This document shows, piece by piece, positions 34,470-44,244 of a stretch of DNA of 64,000 nucleotides (position 1 is its first letter; each line of letters starts with the position of its first letter). The notes under the pieces are model-generated. The model had not been told where the DNA came from. It saw nothing but the letters and a program-made list of their open reading frames with translations, and searched no databases. The position numbers and the translations under genes were made by a program. This stretch comes from Favolaschia claudopus (taxonomy: Eukaryota > Basidiomycota > Agaricomycetes > Agaricales > Mycenaceae): the NCBI GenBank assembly GCA_037176885.1, contig JAWWNJ010000120.1, positions 1-64,000 of the forward strand, in the 5' to 3' direction.

Positions 34470-34479
34470 TGGGGGGCAC
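34470..34479 (+). other. LARD2 polypurine tract
   Basis: TGGGGGGCAC directly before the 3' LTR. The 7-8-base core TGGGGGGC recurs on the same strand about ten more times inside the element. Confidence 0.7.
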
Positions 34480-34846
34480 TGTGACGGGCATATACTATTA
34501 TATTACTTACTTACACGTTTGATACCTTATATTCCGCTTGTCATCATTACATAATAACAATCTTTACTTTGCAATCTACCATGATGTGTGAAGACTAAGA
34601 TATTCTACGCTGCGAACCACGGCTAACGGTTGGACCCCCTGCTTGCCTGAACATGCGTCAAACTGTTCCACGGCCCCGGTGTTGCAGGGGCTCCGACCGC
34701 GGGTAACACGGTCCCTCGTCGATGGGACACAACGATGGCGAGCGCTCTCGACGCGCTCGTCCCACAACTCACGACCTCTGCGCCTCAATAGCGCAGGTCA
34801 CCCTTTGCCTCACTCCCAGGAAGCCGCCGAAACGACTCGCATCACA
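34480..34846 (+). repeat. LARD2 3' LTR
   Basis: 367 bp. Serves as the empty-site reference for the 56-nt insertion in the 5' copy. Followed by the TTCAC duplication and the resumed RNase H frame. Confidence 0.9.
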
Positions 34847-34851
34847 TTCAC

Positions 34852-36933
34852 GACAAGGAGATGCTTGCGATCGTGCGAGCCCTTGAGGAGTGGCGCCACT
34901 TCCTTGAGGGCGCGCAGCACCCGGTTGAGATCTGGACGGACCACAAAAACCTGGAATATTTCCGGAAGGCCCAGAAGCTCAATCGTCGCCAAGCTCGGTG
35001 GTCTCTCTACCTCTCCCGTTTCGACTTCTCGCTGCACCACCAACCGGGTCGCCTCATGGGTCGTCCCGATGCGCTTTCTCGGAGACCGGACCATGGAGTG
35101 CAGGACGATAATCAGGATGTTACCCTGCTTCGACCCGAGCTGTTCCACGTTCGGGCCGCTGAAGCCCTGGTTATCGCTGGCCCTGAGGCTCCCCTCCTGC
35201 GCGACATTCGTGATGCACTGGCCGGGGAACCTGACCTTGAGGAGCCCATTGCTCTGACTGCCAAGGAACTCCTCAAGGCTCGAGGCGTCCGGTCTGCCCG
35301 GTCTTCGGAATGGCGTATTGAAGGTGGACTCCTTTACTTCCGGGGGAAGATTGTCGTTCCCCGAGACAAGGACCTCCGCCGACGCATCCTAGAGCAGCAC
35401 CATGACACGCGCGTTGCAGGCCATGCCGGTCGTTTCAAGACTCTGGAGCTCGTGTCTCGGAACTACTGGTGGCCCCAACTGTCACGCCATGTCGGCCGGT
35501 ATGTTGCGACTTGCGACTTGTGCTGCCGCACCAAGGCGCTTCGTAGACTGCCGATTGGTGAGCTCCACCCCACAGAGATCCCCGAGGAGCGCTGGCACAC
35601 CGTCTCAGTCGACTTCATTGTCGAGCTTCCCGAGGCCCATGGATACGATGCAGTCATGGTCGTTGTCTGTGCCCTTGGGAAGAGAGCGCACTTCATGGAG
35701 TGTCACACCACCATTGACGCGGTTGGCGCTGCTCGGCTGTACTACCGGAACGTCTGGCGCCACCATGGCCTGCCGGAGAAGTACATTTCGGATCGTGGCA
35801 CCCAGTTCATCGCAGAGTTCACGCGTGAGCTTTGGCGCCTCGTTGGGGTCACCCCAGCCACCTCTACGGCCTACCATCCGCAGACCGATGGCCAAACAGA
35901 GCGCGTTAACCAGGAACTCGAGCAGTACGTCCGGCTCTTCACCAATTACAAGCAGGACGACTGGGATGAGCTACTACCTGCAGCGGAGTTTGCGTACAAC
36001 AACCACATGCACTCCTCCACGCAGCAGGTACCGTTCATGACGGACACTGGTCGGCTTCCACGGATGGGCTTTGAGCCCCACGCTGCACGTTCTAGGTTGG
36101 AGGCTGTAAACGAGTTCCACGATCGGATTGCGTCAGGGGTTTCCGAGGCAAAGGCGGCACTCGTCAAGGCCAAGGCAGAGTACAAGCAGTACTATGACCG
36201 CCGGCGGACACCAGCTCCAGACATCAAGGTCGGTGACCGGGTGTGGGTTGATGCCTCAGACATCCGCACCACCCGCCCTTCGGTGAAATTCTCCCACCGG
36301 CGTATCGGCCCCTTCAAAGTTCTGAAGGTTGTTGGTAATGGTGCCTTCAAACTGGAGCTGCTGCCCCGCTACTCTGCCCTCCATCCTGTCTTCCCTGTCG
36401 TGAAACTCCAGCTTGTGGAAGCCGATCCATTCCCCACTCGCCCCAGACACCAAGAGCCGCCACCCGTCCTCGACCTTCCTGGTGACAAGCGATGGGAAGT
36501 TGAGGAGATACTGGATGCCAAGATCCGCTACGGGAGTCTATGGTACTGGGTTCGCTGGAAGGGTTATGACCCGTCCCATGATCAATGGGTGAAGCACTCT
36601 AATGTCTTTGCCCCGGACGCTGTCACTGCATTTTACCGCAAATACCCTTCCAAACCTCGCTCCATTGCTGTTGCTGCCTTCGATTCCCTTCCCTTCCGTG
36701 ACCGCTTGTCAACTCCAGCTCAGGTGCGATCTATGCGTCAAGGCGCCGCATTCCAAGGGGGGGATGATGTCAGGGGAACTCCCTCTTTTGGCACTACACA
36801 GCCACCTATGACGCAGGCCTCCTGCAGATTTCCCACTTTCCTGTCAAATCCCCAAAGCCCTATGTCATCGTGGAGTAAGGCATGTGACTTGGCCCGGGAT
36901 CATTGCCGACTGCTCCGAGCTTGTGGGAACTAG
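34852..36933 (+). CDS. Chromovirus pol, RNase H part 2, integrase and chromodomain
   Basis: Open for 690 codons from the ATG at 34861. Order: end of RNase H ([12 protein letters not shown] at residues 23-34), integrase HHCC zinc domain (His at about 181 and 188, CDLC at 218-221), integrase core with Asp251, Asp311 and Glu347 (DD35E spacing), a GPF module ([20 protein letters not shown] at about 481-500), and a chromodomain at about 543-597 ([20 protein letters not shown]). The integrase would insert cDNA, and the chromodomain would target modified histone. The frame runs about 55 codons into the 3' LTR before TAG at 36931. It has no start of its own, because LARD2 separates it from the rest of pol. 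Confidence 0.9.
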   Translation, partial: DKEMLAIVRALEEWRHFLEGAQHPVEIWTDHKNLEYFRKAQKLNRRQARWSLYLSRFDFSLHHQPGRLMGRPDALSRRPDHGVQDDNQDVTLLRPELFHVRAAEALVIAGPEAPLLRDIRDALAGEPDLEEPIALTAKELLKARGVRSARSSEWRIEGGLLYFRGKIVVPRDKDLRRRILEQHHDTRVAGHAGRFKTLELVSRNYWWPQLSRHVGRYVATCDLCCRTKALRRLPIGELHPTEIPEERWHTVSVDFIVELPEAHGYDAVMVVVCALGKRAHFMECHTTIDAVGAARLYYRNVWRHHGLPEKYISDRGTQFIAEFTRELWRLVGVTPATSTAYHPQTDGQTERVNQELEQYVRLFTNYKQDDWDELLPAAEFAYNNHMHSSTQQVPFMTDTGRLPRMGFEPHAARSRLEAVNEFHDRIASGVSEAKAALVKAKAEYKQYYDRRRTPAPDIKVGDRVWVDASDIRTTRPSVKFSHRRIGPFKVLKVVGNGAFKLELLPRYSALHPVFPVVKLQLVEADPFPTRPRHQEPPPVLDLPGDKRWEVEEILDAKIRYGSLWYWVRWKGYDPSHDQWVKHSNVFAPDAVTAFYRKYPSKPRSIAVAAFDSLPFRDRLSTPAQVRSMRQGAAFQGGDDVRGTPSFGTTQPPMTQASCRFPTFLSNPQSPMSSWSKACDLARDHCRLLRACGN
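36755..36767 (+). other. Chromovirus polypurine tract
   Basis: AAGGGGGGGATGA immediately before the 3' LTR start TGTCAGG. Confidence 0.75.
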
Positions 36934-37099
36934 TTACTATATGTTTACTGCACCTAGCGTGGGAATCCTCAGCCTTTCTTCTCTTCGGATTCTCCCTCGC
37001 TAGGTGCGCTTGATGTATTCTTAGTAGCTTCTTAATTAACTTCGGATTCTCCCTCGCTAGACCCTCGAGATATCTCGGGTCCTAAAGGTTGCCCTTACA
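36768..37099 (+). repeat. Chromovirus 3' LTR
   Basis: 332 bp, without the MITE. It carries the same TATA box, self-primer word (from 36970) and hairpin arms as the 5' copy. Followed by CCCCC. Confidence 0.92.
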
Positions 37100-37104
37100 C
37101 CCCC

Positions 37105-37717
37105 AGAGCTTCAGCCTCTCATTCTGCTCAGCACTCTACCAGATGATAGCTACTGGACAGACATCAAAGGGAACATTGTGTCCTCTCTGGGTACAGGCAT
37201 CACTTGGGATAAAGCTCGTGCTCGCCTGATTACTCTTGGTAAACTGCCAAAGAGTGAGAACAGCGATGACTATCTTTTGAGTCACGCAAACCCTTCATCC
37301 AAAGCTGTGGCAATTGACTCTGGGGCTTCTACTACCATGACACCAAACAAGGCATGGTTTGAGACAGGTTCTTATAAAGTACTCACTCCACCAAAAAGGG
37401 TGAGGCTTGGTAATGACACATATTGTGATGCAGTCGGAACTGGAACCATCCGTCTATCTTGCAAAACAAAGCGAGGGATGTCTGATGTCTCTCTACGTGC
37501 ATTACATGTCCCATCCTTTGGTATCACACTTGTCTCAGTGCAACAAATGGCTAAAAAGGGATACAATTGCATGTTCGAAGCAGATGTCTGCATTGTTCGA
37601 AACCCAAAAGGGCAAAGAATGATTGAAGCCAAGCATCGGAAGGGCAACAGCTGCCAGGGCCTGAGGCCCGAGGTACTCAAGAGTCCAACAAGCGCTGGGC
37701 AGAGGGAGAATCCTTAG
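37105..37717 (+). pseudogene. Ty1/copia gag C-terminus and protease
   Basis: Continues the gag frame cut at 22020 (ELQPLILLSTLPDDSYW) through GTGITWDKARARLITLG to an aspartic protease core AIDSGASTTMTPNKAWF, then VSLRALHVPSFGITLVSVQQ, a typical copia protease end. The frame stops at 37717 after a short unrelated tail. Integrase, RT and RNase H of this copia copy are absent, so it was deleted or truncated on this side. Confidence 0.7.
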
Positions 37718-38194
37718 AGAACAGAGTAAGGAGTCTCCACGCCCAAGCGTCACAGTAAAAGGGCGTGTGATGCGTGACTTCTCACGGGTTGTGGGAACTA
37801 TGTAGTAGCACAGCATCTATGATGTGATATCAATGATCAGATGATCCAACAGTAGCAGGGAGCCAGGGATATGCCCAGGATCGCGCCGCGATGGGCTCGG
37901 TCACGGTGTGTGTTGCTGCCCAAAAGAATTGCAAAAAAATGTCCAAAAAGGGAAGAGAAGGAGAGGGAAAAGGGGGAATTTCAAGAGTTTTGGATGTACT
38001 CTGGCCGTAAATTTCGCGATTGCGTCTCAAAGTTCTCGTGAAATGCTAGCACTCAGTGCCGAGATGCCGAGGTAGAAGTGTTGGCCCGGCAGAGCAACAT
38101 TATAAGTTGATTTGTTCAAATGTAGCACGGATTCCCCAAACACCCGCCATGAACTAACCAGAAACAGTGCGTGTGGAGCATTGAAGGGCTCAAA

Positions 38195-38465
38195 CAACTT
38201 TGTATGCTCAACTGCCCATCTTATCCGGGTAAAAATGAAAATTCCAGCTCAAATCGCCAGTTTATACACACACTTTTGGAAATTTGCGCAAAGCTTTCGC
38301 GCTTTTCTAACCCTAAGTTAGGGTTACGTAATATGCTCTGACAGTGAAACGAAAATTTTATCCATAAACCCACCCCATGTTCCTTCTAAATTTTCAATCT
38401 TGAAGAATTTCGACCGAAAGTACGGCTTGACATGAAGTCGTGTCCGCTATCATACCTCTGTTGCA
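38195..38465 (+). repeat. Dispersed repeat, copy 2
   Basis: Related to 4237-4470: ACCCTAAGTTAGGGTTA in the middle, GCTTGACATGAAGTCGTGTC near the end. Each copy shows different small changes, so the family is old. Confidence 0.55.
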
Positions 38466-38639
38466 ACTTGAACTGAACTCAAAAAACAAGACCGCAATAC
38501 GATTCATTATTCATAGCTAATTTTGGATGTTGAACATCCAACGCAACTGACTTGAATCAAGCCCTGGTGGTGGTGCTCCTGTTCATTTGTAGTACATTAC
38601 CCACAAAGGTATCTGTATACTCCACACTGTCATCATGCA

Positions 38640-39890
38640 AACACCGTATCAGGAAAAACTGAAACTGCGCCAAAGAGCGCCAGAGACCGCCATAGCACCC
38701 CATAGACGTCAAAGACGTCATAGCCGAGGACCGAGCTACATAGAAACCTGGGTGCACCGTGGTCAGATTCATAGACACCCAAAGTTGGTCAAAGTAGCCA
38801 TAGTCATAGCTCTTATAGTGCTCAAAGTCGTCAAAGTGGCTCAAAGTACGCACAATAAATATGTGAAACAAATCATATTTTGCGACAAGAATAAGCACTA
38901 TATGTATATAATCGGCAGTCCGACACCAGCCAAGGAAGAGTCGATATTGCGGCAGATAGGAAGAGCGGGGGAAGGAGGCAAAAGGGCTGGGAACGGATTG
39001 GGAATAAAGCACGGTACTTGATTCGGAGATTGATGTTGCAGAGGTCGAAGAAGCGTTGCTTGTCACACGCATATCAAGAAATTTTGAGGGGATTGTATTG
39101 AGCGTCGCGGTGTCTCTAGCTGAAAGCATGGCAGAGCCGACAGAACACTTGAAGAGATGAATTTGATACACCTGCATTCTGGGTCGCGAGGAGGATAAGA
39201 GGCGGAGGGGTAAAGTGGCGCTGAATCAGGTTGCTGAGTTGATGGAACATTGATTCAAACAAGAACGGCTGGATTGTAATCGCCGGGAGTGCGCCAATAC
39301 GCGATGAACGCCAAAATTGAAAAAAGAACTTGAAGCTTTGAAGGAGCACTTGTAAAATTCATAGCATTCGTCTAAAGCCGACCAACAGTTCTTGCGATGC
39401 TGAGGCAAACCCAGCTCAAGTGCATACTCGGAAATTGAGGAGGGAGGACGAGCATACGGCAGTGTTTTCGAATTCCGAATGTGATGGACCATGCTTGTCG
39501 CCAGGGTAATGGCAAGTGGCGACGGCGGCACGTACACGTTGCCGCCCGTGGAGCATCCATCGTACGGCTGCGCGGTAGGGTGCGGGACGCCGGTGGAAAC
39601 AATGCGTGGGCCGGAGATGCGTAGACTGTTGGTGCAGACGATGGAAGCGGGGTTGCGCCATGGGCAGGAGGGACGAGGACGACGGTACAACGAGCGGGGG
39701 ACCTTGAAGGCGGGAGGTATCCGGGATATTTGAGGCAAGGACTGGATTGTGACGGGGGAACTGTTTGAAGTCATGGAAGAGGCGATGCCAAGTGCGGAAA
39801 ATGGCGGAGGAGATAAGGGTGTAAAGGGACGCTGAACGCCCGTCAAATTAGCCAGTGTAGCGTTGACTAGAGGGTAAAACACACACCGGA
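38640..39890 (-). repeat. Unidentified 1.25-kb repeat, copy A
   Basis: Read on the minus strand it is alike to 41880-43165. Its distal 300 bp is a low-complexity run of TATGGCTACTTTGACGACTT-like words that stays open in one frame in both copies (FDQLWVSMNL, then MGCYGGLWRSLAQF). The frame openness in two diverged copies could mean coding, but no family was recognised and codon-like periodicity may come from the simple repeat. Confidence 0.5.
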
Positions 39891-40097
39891 GGTGTATGGA
39901 CTCCGAATTACTACTAGCTAGGATCCGTTTCGAGGACGTGCGCGACGCCTTTCACTGCTTGAGGCTGGTTGATGATGCCTCTGAGAAGGACAAGTTGAAG
40001 AGATTTGAAGAGGTCGAAGGATCATAACAGCATGCAAGCTGGGTGAGATGCAATGGCGGCGGGGGGTGAGGATGCATGAAGTGGTGACAGACGAAAG

Positions 40098-41118
40098 AAA
40101 ACGCTATTGACCCAAGACTGTAGCGCATGCCGTAAGTCCGGTGATCTCCGCTGTCATGGTTTCCCCGACACTTGCCCGAGCTTCCGTCGAGTGTTTGAGG
40201 CAAAGTCACCACCTACATACCCAGACTGGTCTATATTTTCATGTTTATTGTACTGTTTAGTGTGGAAAACATTGAACTACTTAACATATTTGATTGAGGA
40301 AAAATAACACGCCATGTCACATCACATGACTGTGACTTTGCTACTTTCTCCTCCCAGCATCAGTCTTCGACGCCAGACACCAACTCAAGATGGAAGGAGG
40401 AACCCGCCGGTGCAGCAAATGCCGCAAGTACAAGATCGTATCCGCGGACACGTGGAAAGCCAAATTTGGTGCCAATGGGTTTTACTTAACCAGTAATTGT
40501 CGGGCCTGCTGCGAGGCTTCGAGCGCTGCGATACGCGAAAAACGCGAGAAAAACGGTACCAACAAGGAGAACATTTCCGATGAAACAGAGGATGAAAAGT
40601 CTGACCTCTCGGACTCGGGAGACCCGCGCGACCACATGGCCTCAAGGTAACAAACAGTCTGCAAGGTATACCCGAAACACGATGGGATATAAAGTTCTAT
40701 AATCATTTATTCAATATCAACATTTATTTAAAGTAGCTAGTATTTATTGCTACGAGATTCTGAGGCACACGGTCGGTTTTGGGAAGTGACGCAAATGAAT
40801 TTCAGCGAACGGTCGTTCAAATCCAGTTGCGTCATACCGAAGATTGACCGGGAACTAATACGGTGAGGATTTGGTGAGGATCCATCTAAGAAACTTCTAA
40901 ATTTGGAAGTCCTGCTCAAAGCAAATTGTTGTGCCACAAAAAGCATCGGTTTTTTGCTGCACACAAAGTAATATACTTTATTGACCTTCACCTCAAAGGG
41001 GAGGTGCCGCGCGAGCCATATTTTCGCCTCTGAACAATCGCCAAGATTCCACTAAGACGTGACAGCGGAGATCACCGGACTTACGGCATGCGCTACAGTC
41101 TTGGGTCAATAGCGTTTT
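40098..41118 (+). mobile_element. TIR element Z, copy 1, with a CxxC protein gene
   Basis: 59-bp perfect terminal inverted repeats begin AAAACGCTATTGACCCAAGA (possibly with AG in front). The 1021-bp element carries a plus-strand ORF (40390-40650) and a weaker convergent frame. A second copy lies at 57823-58842, differing mostly by single-base indels. No target duplication is visible at either copy, and the right flank here is an old LTR fragment. No transposase is encoded. Confidence 0.8.
40390..40650 (+). CDS. Small zinc-ribbon-like protein of element Z
   Basis: 86 residues from the ATG at 40390. After MEGGTRR comes CSKCRKYK (residues 8-15) and, about 25 residues later, NCRACCEA, giving CxxC and CxxC pairs that could bind one zinc ion. 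An Arg/Lys helix (REKREKNG) follows, and the end is acidic (DETEDEKSDLSDSGD). The gene lies inside the inverted-repeat element and is its only convincing coding region, so it could be a DNA-binding factor of the element or the N-terminus of a lost transposase. The frame may continue by splicing, since AAGGTAACAAAC at 40643 resembles a donor site. Copy 2 has a frameshift after residue 58. Confidence 0.5.
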   Translation: MEGGTRRCSKCRKYKIVSADTWKAKFGANGFYLTSNCRACCEASSAAIREKREKNGTNKENISDETEDEKSDLSDSGDPRDHMASR

Positions 41119-41137
41119 CTTTTCTGGTGGGCTCCAT

Positions 41138-41492
41138 TGTGATGCGAAGTCGGAAAATATAGCTTCTCGGGAGCTAAGGAAGAAGAAGAGTGAGCCAGCG
41201 CTCTGAGCGCTGGCGGTTGTAGGTCGAGACGTCGTTAGTCGTAAGGCCGCTGTAACCCTTCGGTGAGGGATCGTGTCACCCTCGGTCGGGCTCCTATAAC
41301 CTGGAGCTGTGGGAGCAGTTATATGGATGCTCAGCCATGCAGGGGGTCTAGCGCAGATCGGTGGTTCGCCGTTTAAGATCCCTCTTCACATCATAGTAGA
41401 GTGTAAAGCAAGATTAGAATTATGTAATATATACATGCGGAATATAAGGTAGCAAGCGTGTAAGTAAGTAAATATTATATAGACCCGTCACA
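41138..41492 (-). repeat. Orphan LARD2-type LTR with primer binding site
   Basis: On the minus strand it runs from TGTGACGGGTC to CGCATCACA, shares TTACTTACTTACACG and CCTTATATTCCGC with the LARD2 LTR, and is followed by A and TGGAGCCCACC (plus 41126-41136). Only a few bases later it meets the right end of element Z, so the element body is gone. Confidence 0.75.
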
Positions 41493-41879
41493 AGTAGGGA
41501 GGGTTTCGGCGAGTGGTATGGCGGTGTGGCCGACAGCGATGATGGCAGGGGTAGGGGCTGGGGTTGAAGGTTCAGAGCCCCAGCGAGCGCCATCCCAGGA
41601 GAAGCGCCAGGCATGCCCTCGGAGTAGAGGCTGCAGTGTCCCCAAACTCAAGACGATCAAGACGGTCGTGGACGCGCTGTAGTTCGCTTCGAAGGAGAGT
41701 GTAGTAGGAATAAAGGTCCTGAGGAACTGCGGGGGTTGCCATCAAGGGAGGTGTAAGGTCGATGGTAGGATGAGGGCAGAGTAGGAAGTAGGGTGGTCGG
41801 CTGGGGCTAGGAGAGTGCCAGAGTCGAATAGAAGGTGGGTTATGCTGATCTTGCTGTCCTCGCAATGTCCTCGAGCAGT
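41493..41879 (-). pseudogene. Possible DIRS ORF1 remnant
   Basis: A minus-strand frame contains PAVPQDLYSYYTLLRSELQR and then VHDRLDRLEF, a possible coiled coil. The adjoining 115-bp block (41733-41846) recurs at 43941-44057 next to the tyrosine-recombinase fragment, which ties the region to the same DIRS-type element. No zinc motif was seen. Confidence 0.3.
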
Positions 41880-43165
41880 TAACGGCGTCTACACCCCCGG
41901 TGTGTATTTCCCCTCTAGTCAGGCTATACTGGCTAATTCGATGAGCATTGAGCGGTCAGCGTCCCTTTACGCCCTTATCTCCTCTGCTATTGTCCGCATT
42001 TGGCATCGGGCTTTCTAGTGGTCCCCCGTACTTGGCGCCCACTCGATCTCATCTCCGGCTCGTCAATCAAGTGTCGAGACACTTCCTGCCTTCAACATCC
42101 CTGCTCCTGTACCGCTCTCCCCGCCCCTCCAGCCCATGGTATAGCTACTCTTCCATCGTCCGCGGCAACACTACGCATCTCCGGCGCTCTGGGATTGGCA
42201 GTACCGTTCGCGCATTCGTACAACGATATCACTTGACCGCACCGCCGCCACCTGCTCATCACTCCGACGGCAGCGCAAAACTTCGCGGGCTGCTGTATGC
42301 TCGTCCTCCCTATTCACTTCCCAATGCTACCTCAACTGAAACCGCCTCGACATTGTCGACGTCGTCGACGTGGACACTCAACTCTGCCTTAACGACTGCA
42401 AGAACTGCGGGCTGGTCCCTCAAGAATGCTATGATGTTACCACTAGTCCTTTTAAGAAACGGCAAGTACTTCTGCAATCTCAGTGTTCATCGCATATTGG
42501 CGCACCACACACGGGCTACTAGCCGGCCTGTCTCGCTGTCTCGCTTATCAACGCTCGATTGACCCTAGCACCTGATGCCGCCTGACTCCATCTCCCGTTT
42601 TCTCCTCGCAATCCATAATCCGGGCGTACCCAATTCCTCGCCTCGTCGACCCTTTGTTTTCGCTCGACCACTCAAGTTTTCCGTTGGTTCTTCTATCCTT
42701 CCAGCAAGAGGCACCACGACGCTCAGTACACTCCCCTCAAAACTTCCTTCAACCTCTGCGATGTAAATCTATCAAGCACCGTGGACACCTCGCCTCTATC
42801 CCCAATCCGTTTCCGGGCTCCTTGCCTGCTTCTCCTGCTCATCCTATCTACCACAACATCCACTCTCCCTTGGTTTGCTCTGGTGTCAGCCGGCCGGTTA
42901 TATACTGTACATGTCATGCTTATTCTCGTTACAATATATGATTCGTTTCGCATTTTTATTGTGTGTGCTTCGACCTACTTTAACGACTTTCAGCACTATG
43001 AGCGCTATGGCTTTGGCTACTTTGACCAACTCTGGGTGTCTATGAATCTGATCACGGTGCACCCAGGTTTCTATGTGTCTCAGTCCTCTGCTATAACGAC
43101 TTTGACGTCTATGGGGTGCTCTGGCGGTCTATGGAGGTCTTTGGCGCAATTTCATTTTTTCCTGA
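41880..43165 (+). repeat. Unidentified 1.25-kb repeat, copy B
   Basis: Plus-strand counterpart of 38640-39890. It shares TACACTGGCTAATT-like and CAGCGTCCCTTTAC words at its start and the low-complexity frame ending MGCSGGLWRSLAQFHFFL at its end. It stops exactly where the direct repeat of the DIRS region begins. Confidence 0.5.
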
Positions 43166-43360
43166 TGTAAGGGGAGAAGGGCCCAGGAGCCAAGTCGATA
43201 ACAAACCTGGGGATCAGAGATCCCCAGTGAACTAGTAGCTACTTAATATACAAGAGGTGATGTAAGATATGACATAAGTGAGCACACAGCATGATGTCTT
43301 GGAGACAGAGAACTTCTGCCCAAGTCAGAAGATGTCATAGCTGTGGAATCCCCTGACAGT
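43166..43360 (+). repeat. Direct repeat 1 flanking DIRS fragment
   Basis: 195 bp from TGTAAGGGGAGAAGGGCCCA to GGAATCCCCTGACAGT. Repeated at 44058-44244 with one 8-bp deletion. No matching target duplication outside the pair. Confidence 0.75.
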
Positions 43361-43371
43361 CGGCTACCCTC

Positions 43372-43692
43372 TTGGACCTGCAGTCAGTTGCTGGCCTTCT
43401 GCAATTTGCAACAAAGGTCCTGCCTGCGGGGCGCGCTTTCATTCGTCGTGTGTACGATGCGCTGTCCCACTTCCCATCCTTTGGCCGGCGTCGCATCTCG
43501 AGAGGTGCACGCCGTGATTTGGAATGGTGGGCTCGTCTTCTTCCGACTTGGAACGGTATCCAGTCTCTACATCATCACCGCCCGGGCGTGGTTATCTACA
43601 CTGACGCCAGTGGGTCTTCCTCGAAAGGAATTGGCGGTCATCTTGGGCCCGGGAGGCACCTATCGATTTTTTGCGACCAGCGCACTCCCTTC
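43372..43692 (+). pseudogene. DIRS-type RT connection and RNase H start
   Basis: The open frame starts LQSVAGLLQFATKVLPAGRA, the conserved end of DIRS/Ngaro reverse transcriptases, continues through RRDLEWWARLLPTWNG and reaches the RNase H motif VVIYTDASGSSSKGIGGHLG. RNase H breaks off after about 25 residues. The next frame is already the recombinase, so roughly 100 codons of RNase H are deleted. Confidence 0.7.
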
Positions 43693-43950
43693 CCCCACCT
43701 CCCGCCGGATGGCCTGAACGGGTTGATCAACCACCGCTCGTCGCCTACTTCCTCTGGGACGGCCTCGCTGCATCCACCCGCGGCGTCAACCAGACAGCTT
43801 GCAACTCCTTTGAGTCTTTCTGCATGCGCAAATACGGCGCCGACGGTGCCTCTCCATACCTCGCCCCAGAAGCCCGCCTTCTTGAATGGGCAGCATCCCT
43901 CCCCCCGGGCTGCAGCGCAAAAACGATCAAGCGCTACATTGGGGGTTGCC
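43693..43950 (+). pseudogene. Tyrosine recombinase N-terminal domain (DIRS-type)
   Basis: In a shifted frame: LVAYFLWDGLAASTRGVNQT, ACNSFESFCMRKYG and PPGCSAKTIKRYIGG. These match the SAM-like core-binding domain of phage-type integrases found in DIRS elements, with the ASTR and S-x-x-T-I-x-x-Y-I-x-G words. The catalytic R...HxxR...Y half is missing. The frame breaks where the block shared with 41733 begins. Confidence 0.65.
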
Positions 43951-44057
43951 ATAGCAAGAGAGGTGTAAGGTCGATGGTAGGATGAGGGCAGAGTAGGAAG
44001 TAGGGTGGTCGGCTAGGGCTAGGAGAGTGCCAGAGTCGAATAGAAGGTTTGTTATGC

Positions 44058-44244
44058 TGTAAGGGGAGAAGGGCCCAGGAGCCAAGTCGATAACAAACCT
44101 GGGGATCAGAGATCCCCAGTGAACTACTTATATACAAGAGGTGACGTAAGATATGACATAAGTGAGCACACAGCATGATGTCTTGGAGACAGAGAACTTC
44201 TGCCCAAGTCAGAAGATGTCATAGCTGTGGAATCCCCTGACAGT
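44058..44244 (+). repeat. Direct repeat 2 flanking DIRS fragment
   Basis: 187-bp partner of 43166-43360. DIRS-like elements of the PAT/Ngaro kind have split direct repeats instead of LTRs, which could explain the arrangement. A deleted LTR element is the alternative. Confidence 0.7.

Larger units (their letters stand above)
26098..34846 (+). mobile_element. LARD2: non-coding LTR retrotransposon inside RNase H
   Basis: LTRs 26098-26528 and 34480-34846 start TGTGACGGGC and end CGCATCACA. TTCAC flanks both sides (26093-26097, 34847-34851). The primer binding site TGGAGCCCACC (26530-26540) and the polypurine tract GTGTGGGGGGCAC precede and follow the 7.95-kb interior. No RT, integrase, gag or recombinase motif appears in any frame. 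The interior is built of repeated modules (27.4-30.7 kb) and diverged tandem blocks, for example 28.5-29.2 kb against 30.3-30.7 kb. Apart from one 64-bp insertion the LTRs differ at only a few positions, so it is fairly young. Confidence 0.88.
22021..37099 (+). mobile_element. Ty3/gypsy chromovirus (Tf1-like), with nested insertions
   Basis: LTRs 22021-22785 and 36768-37099 begin TGTCAGGGGAAC and end GCCCTTACA. The 5-bp duplication is CCCCC (22016-22020, 37100-37104). Coding order is gag, protease, RT, RNase H, integrase and chromodomain. A TA-MITE lies in the 5' LTR and LARD2 splits RNase H. Without these two the element is about 5.9 kb. The 5' half carries several frameshifts and a stop, while the half after LARD2 is open for 690 codons. 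It landed in a copia gag frame. Confidence 0.9.

Noticed and set aside
40737..40991. Convergent minus-strand frame in element Z (84 codons; 74 in copy 2)
   Set aside because: Shorter in copy 2 because of an indel, no motif, and it overlaps AT-rich non-coding sequence. Probably chance.
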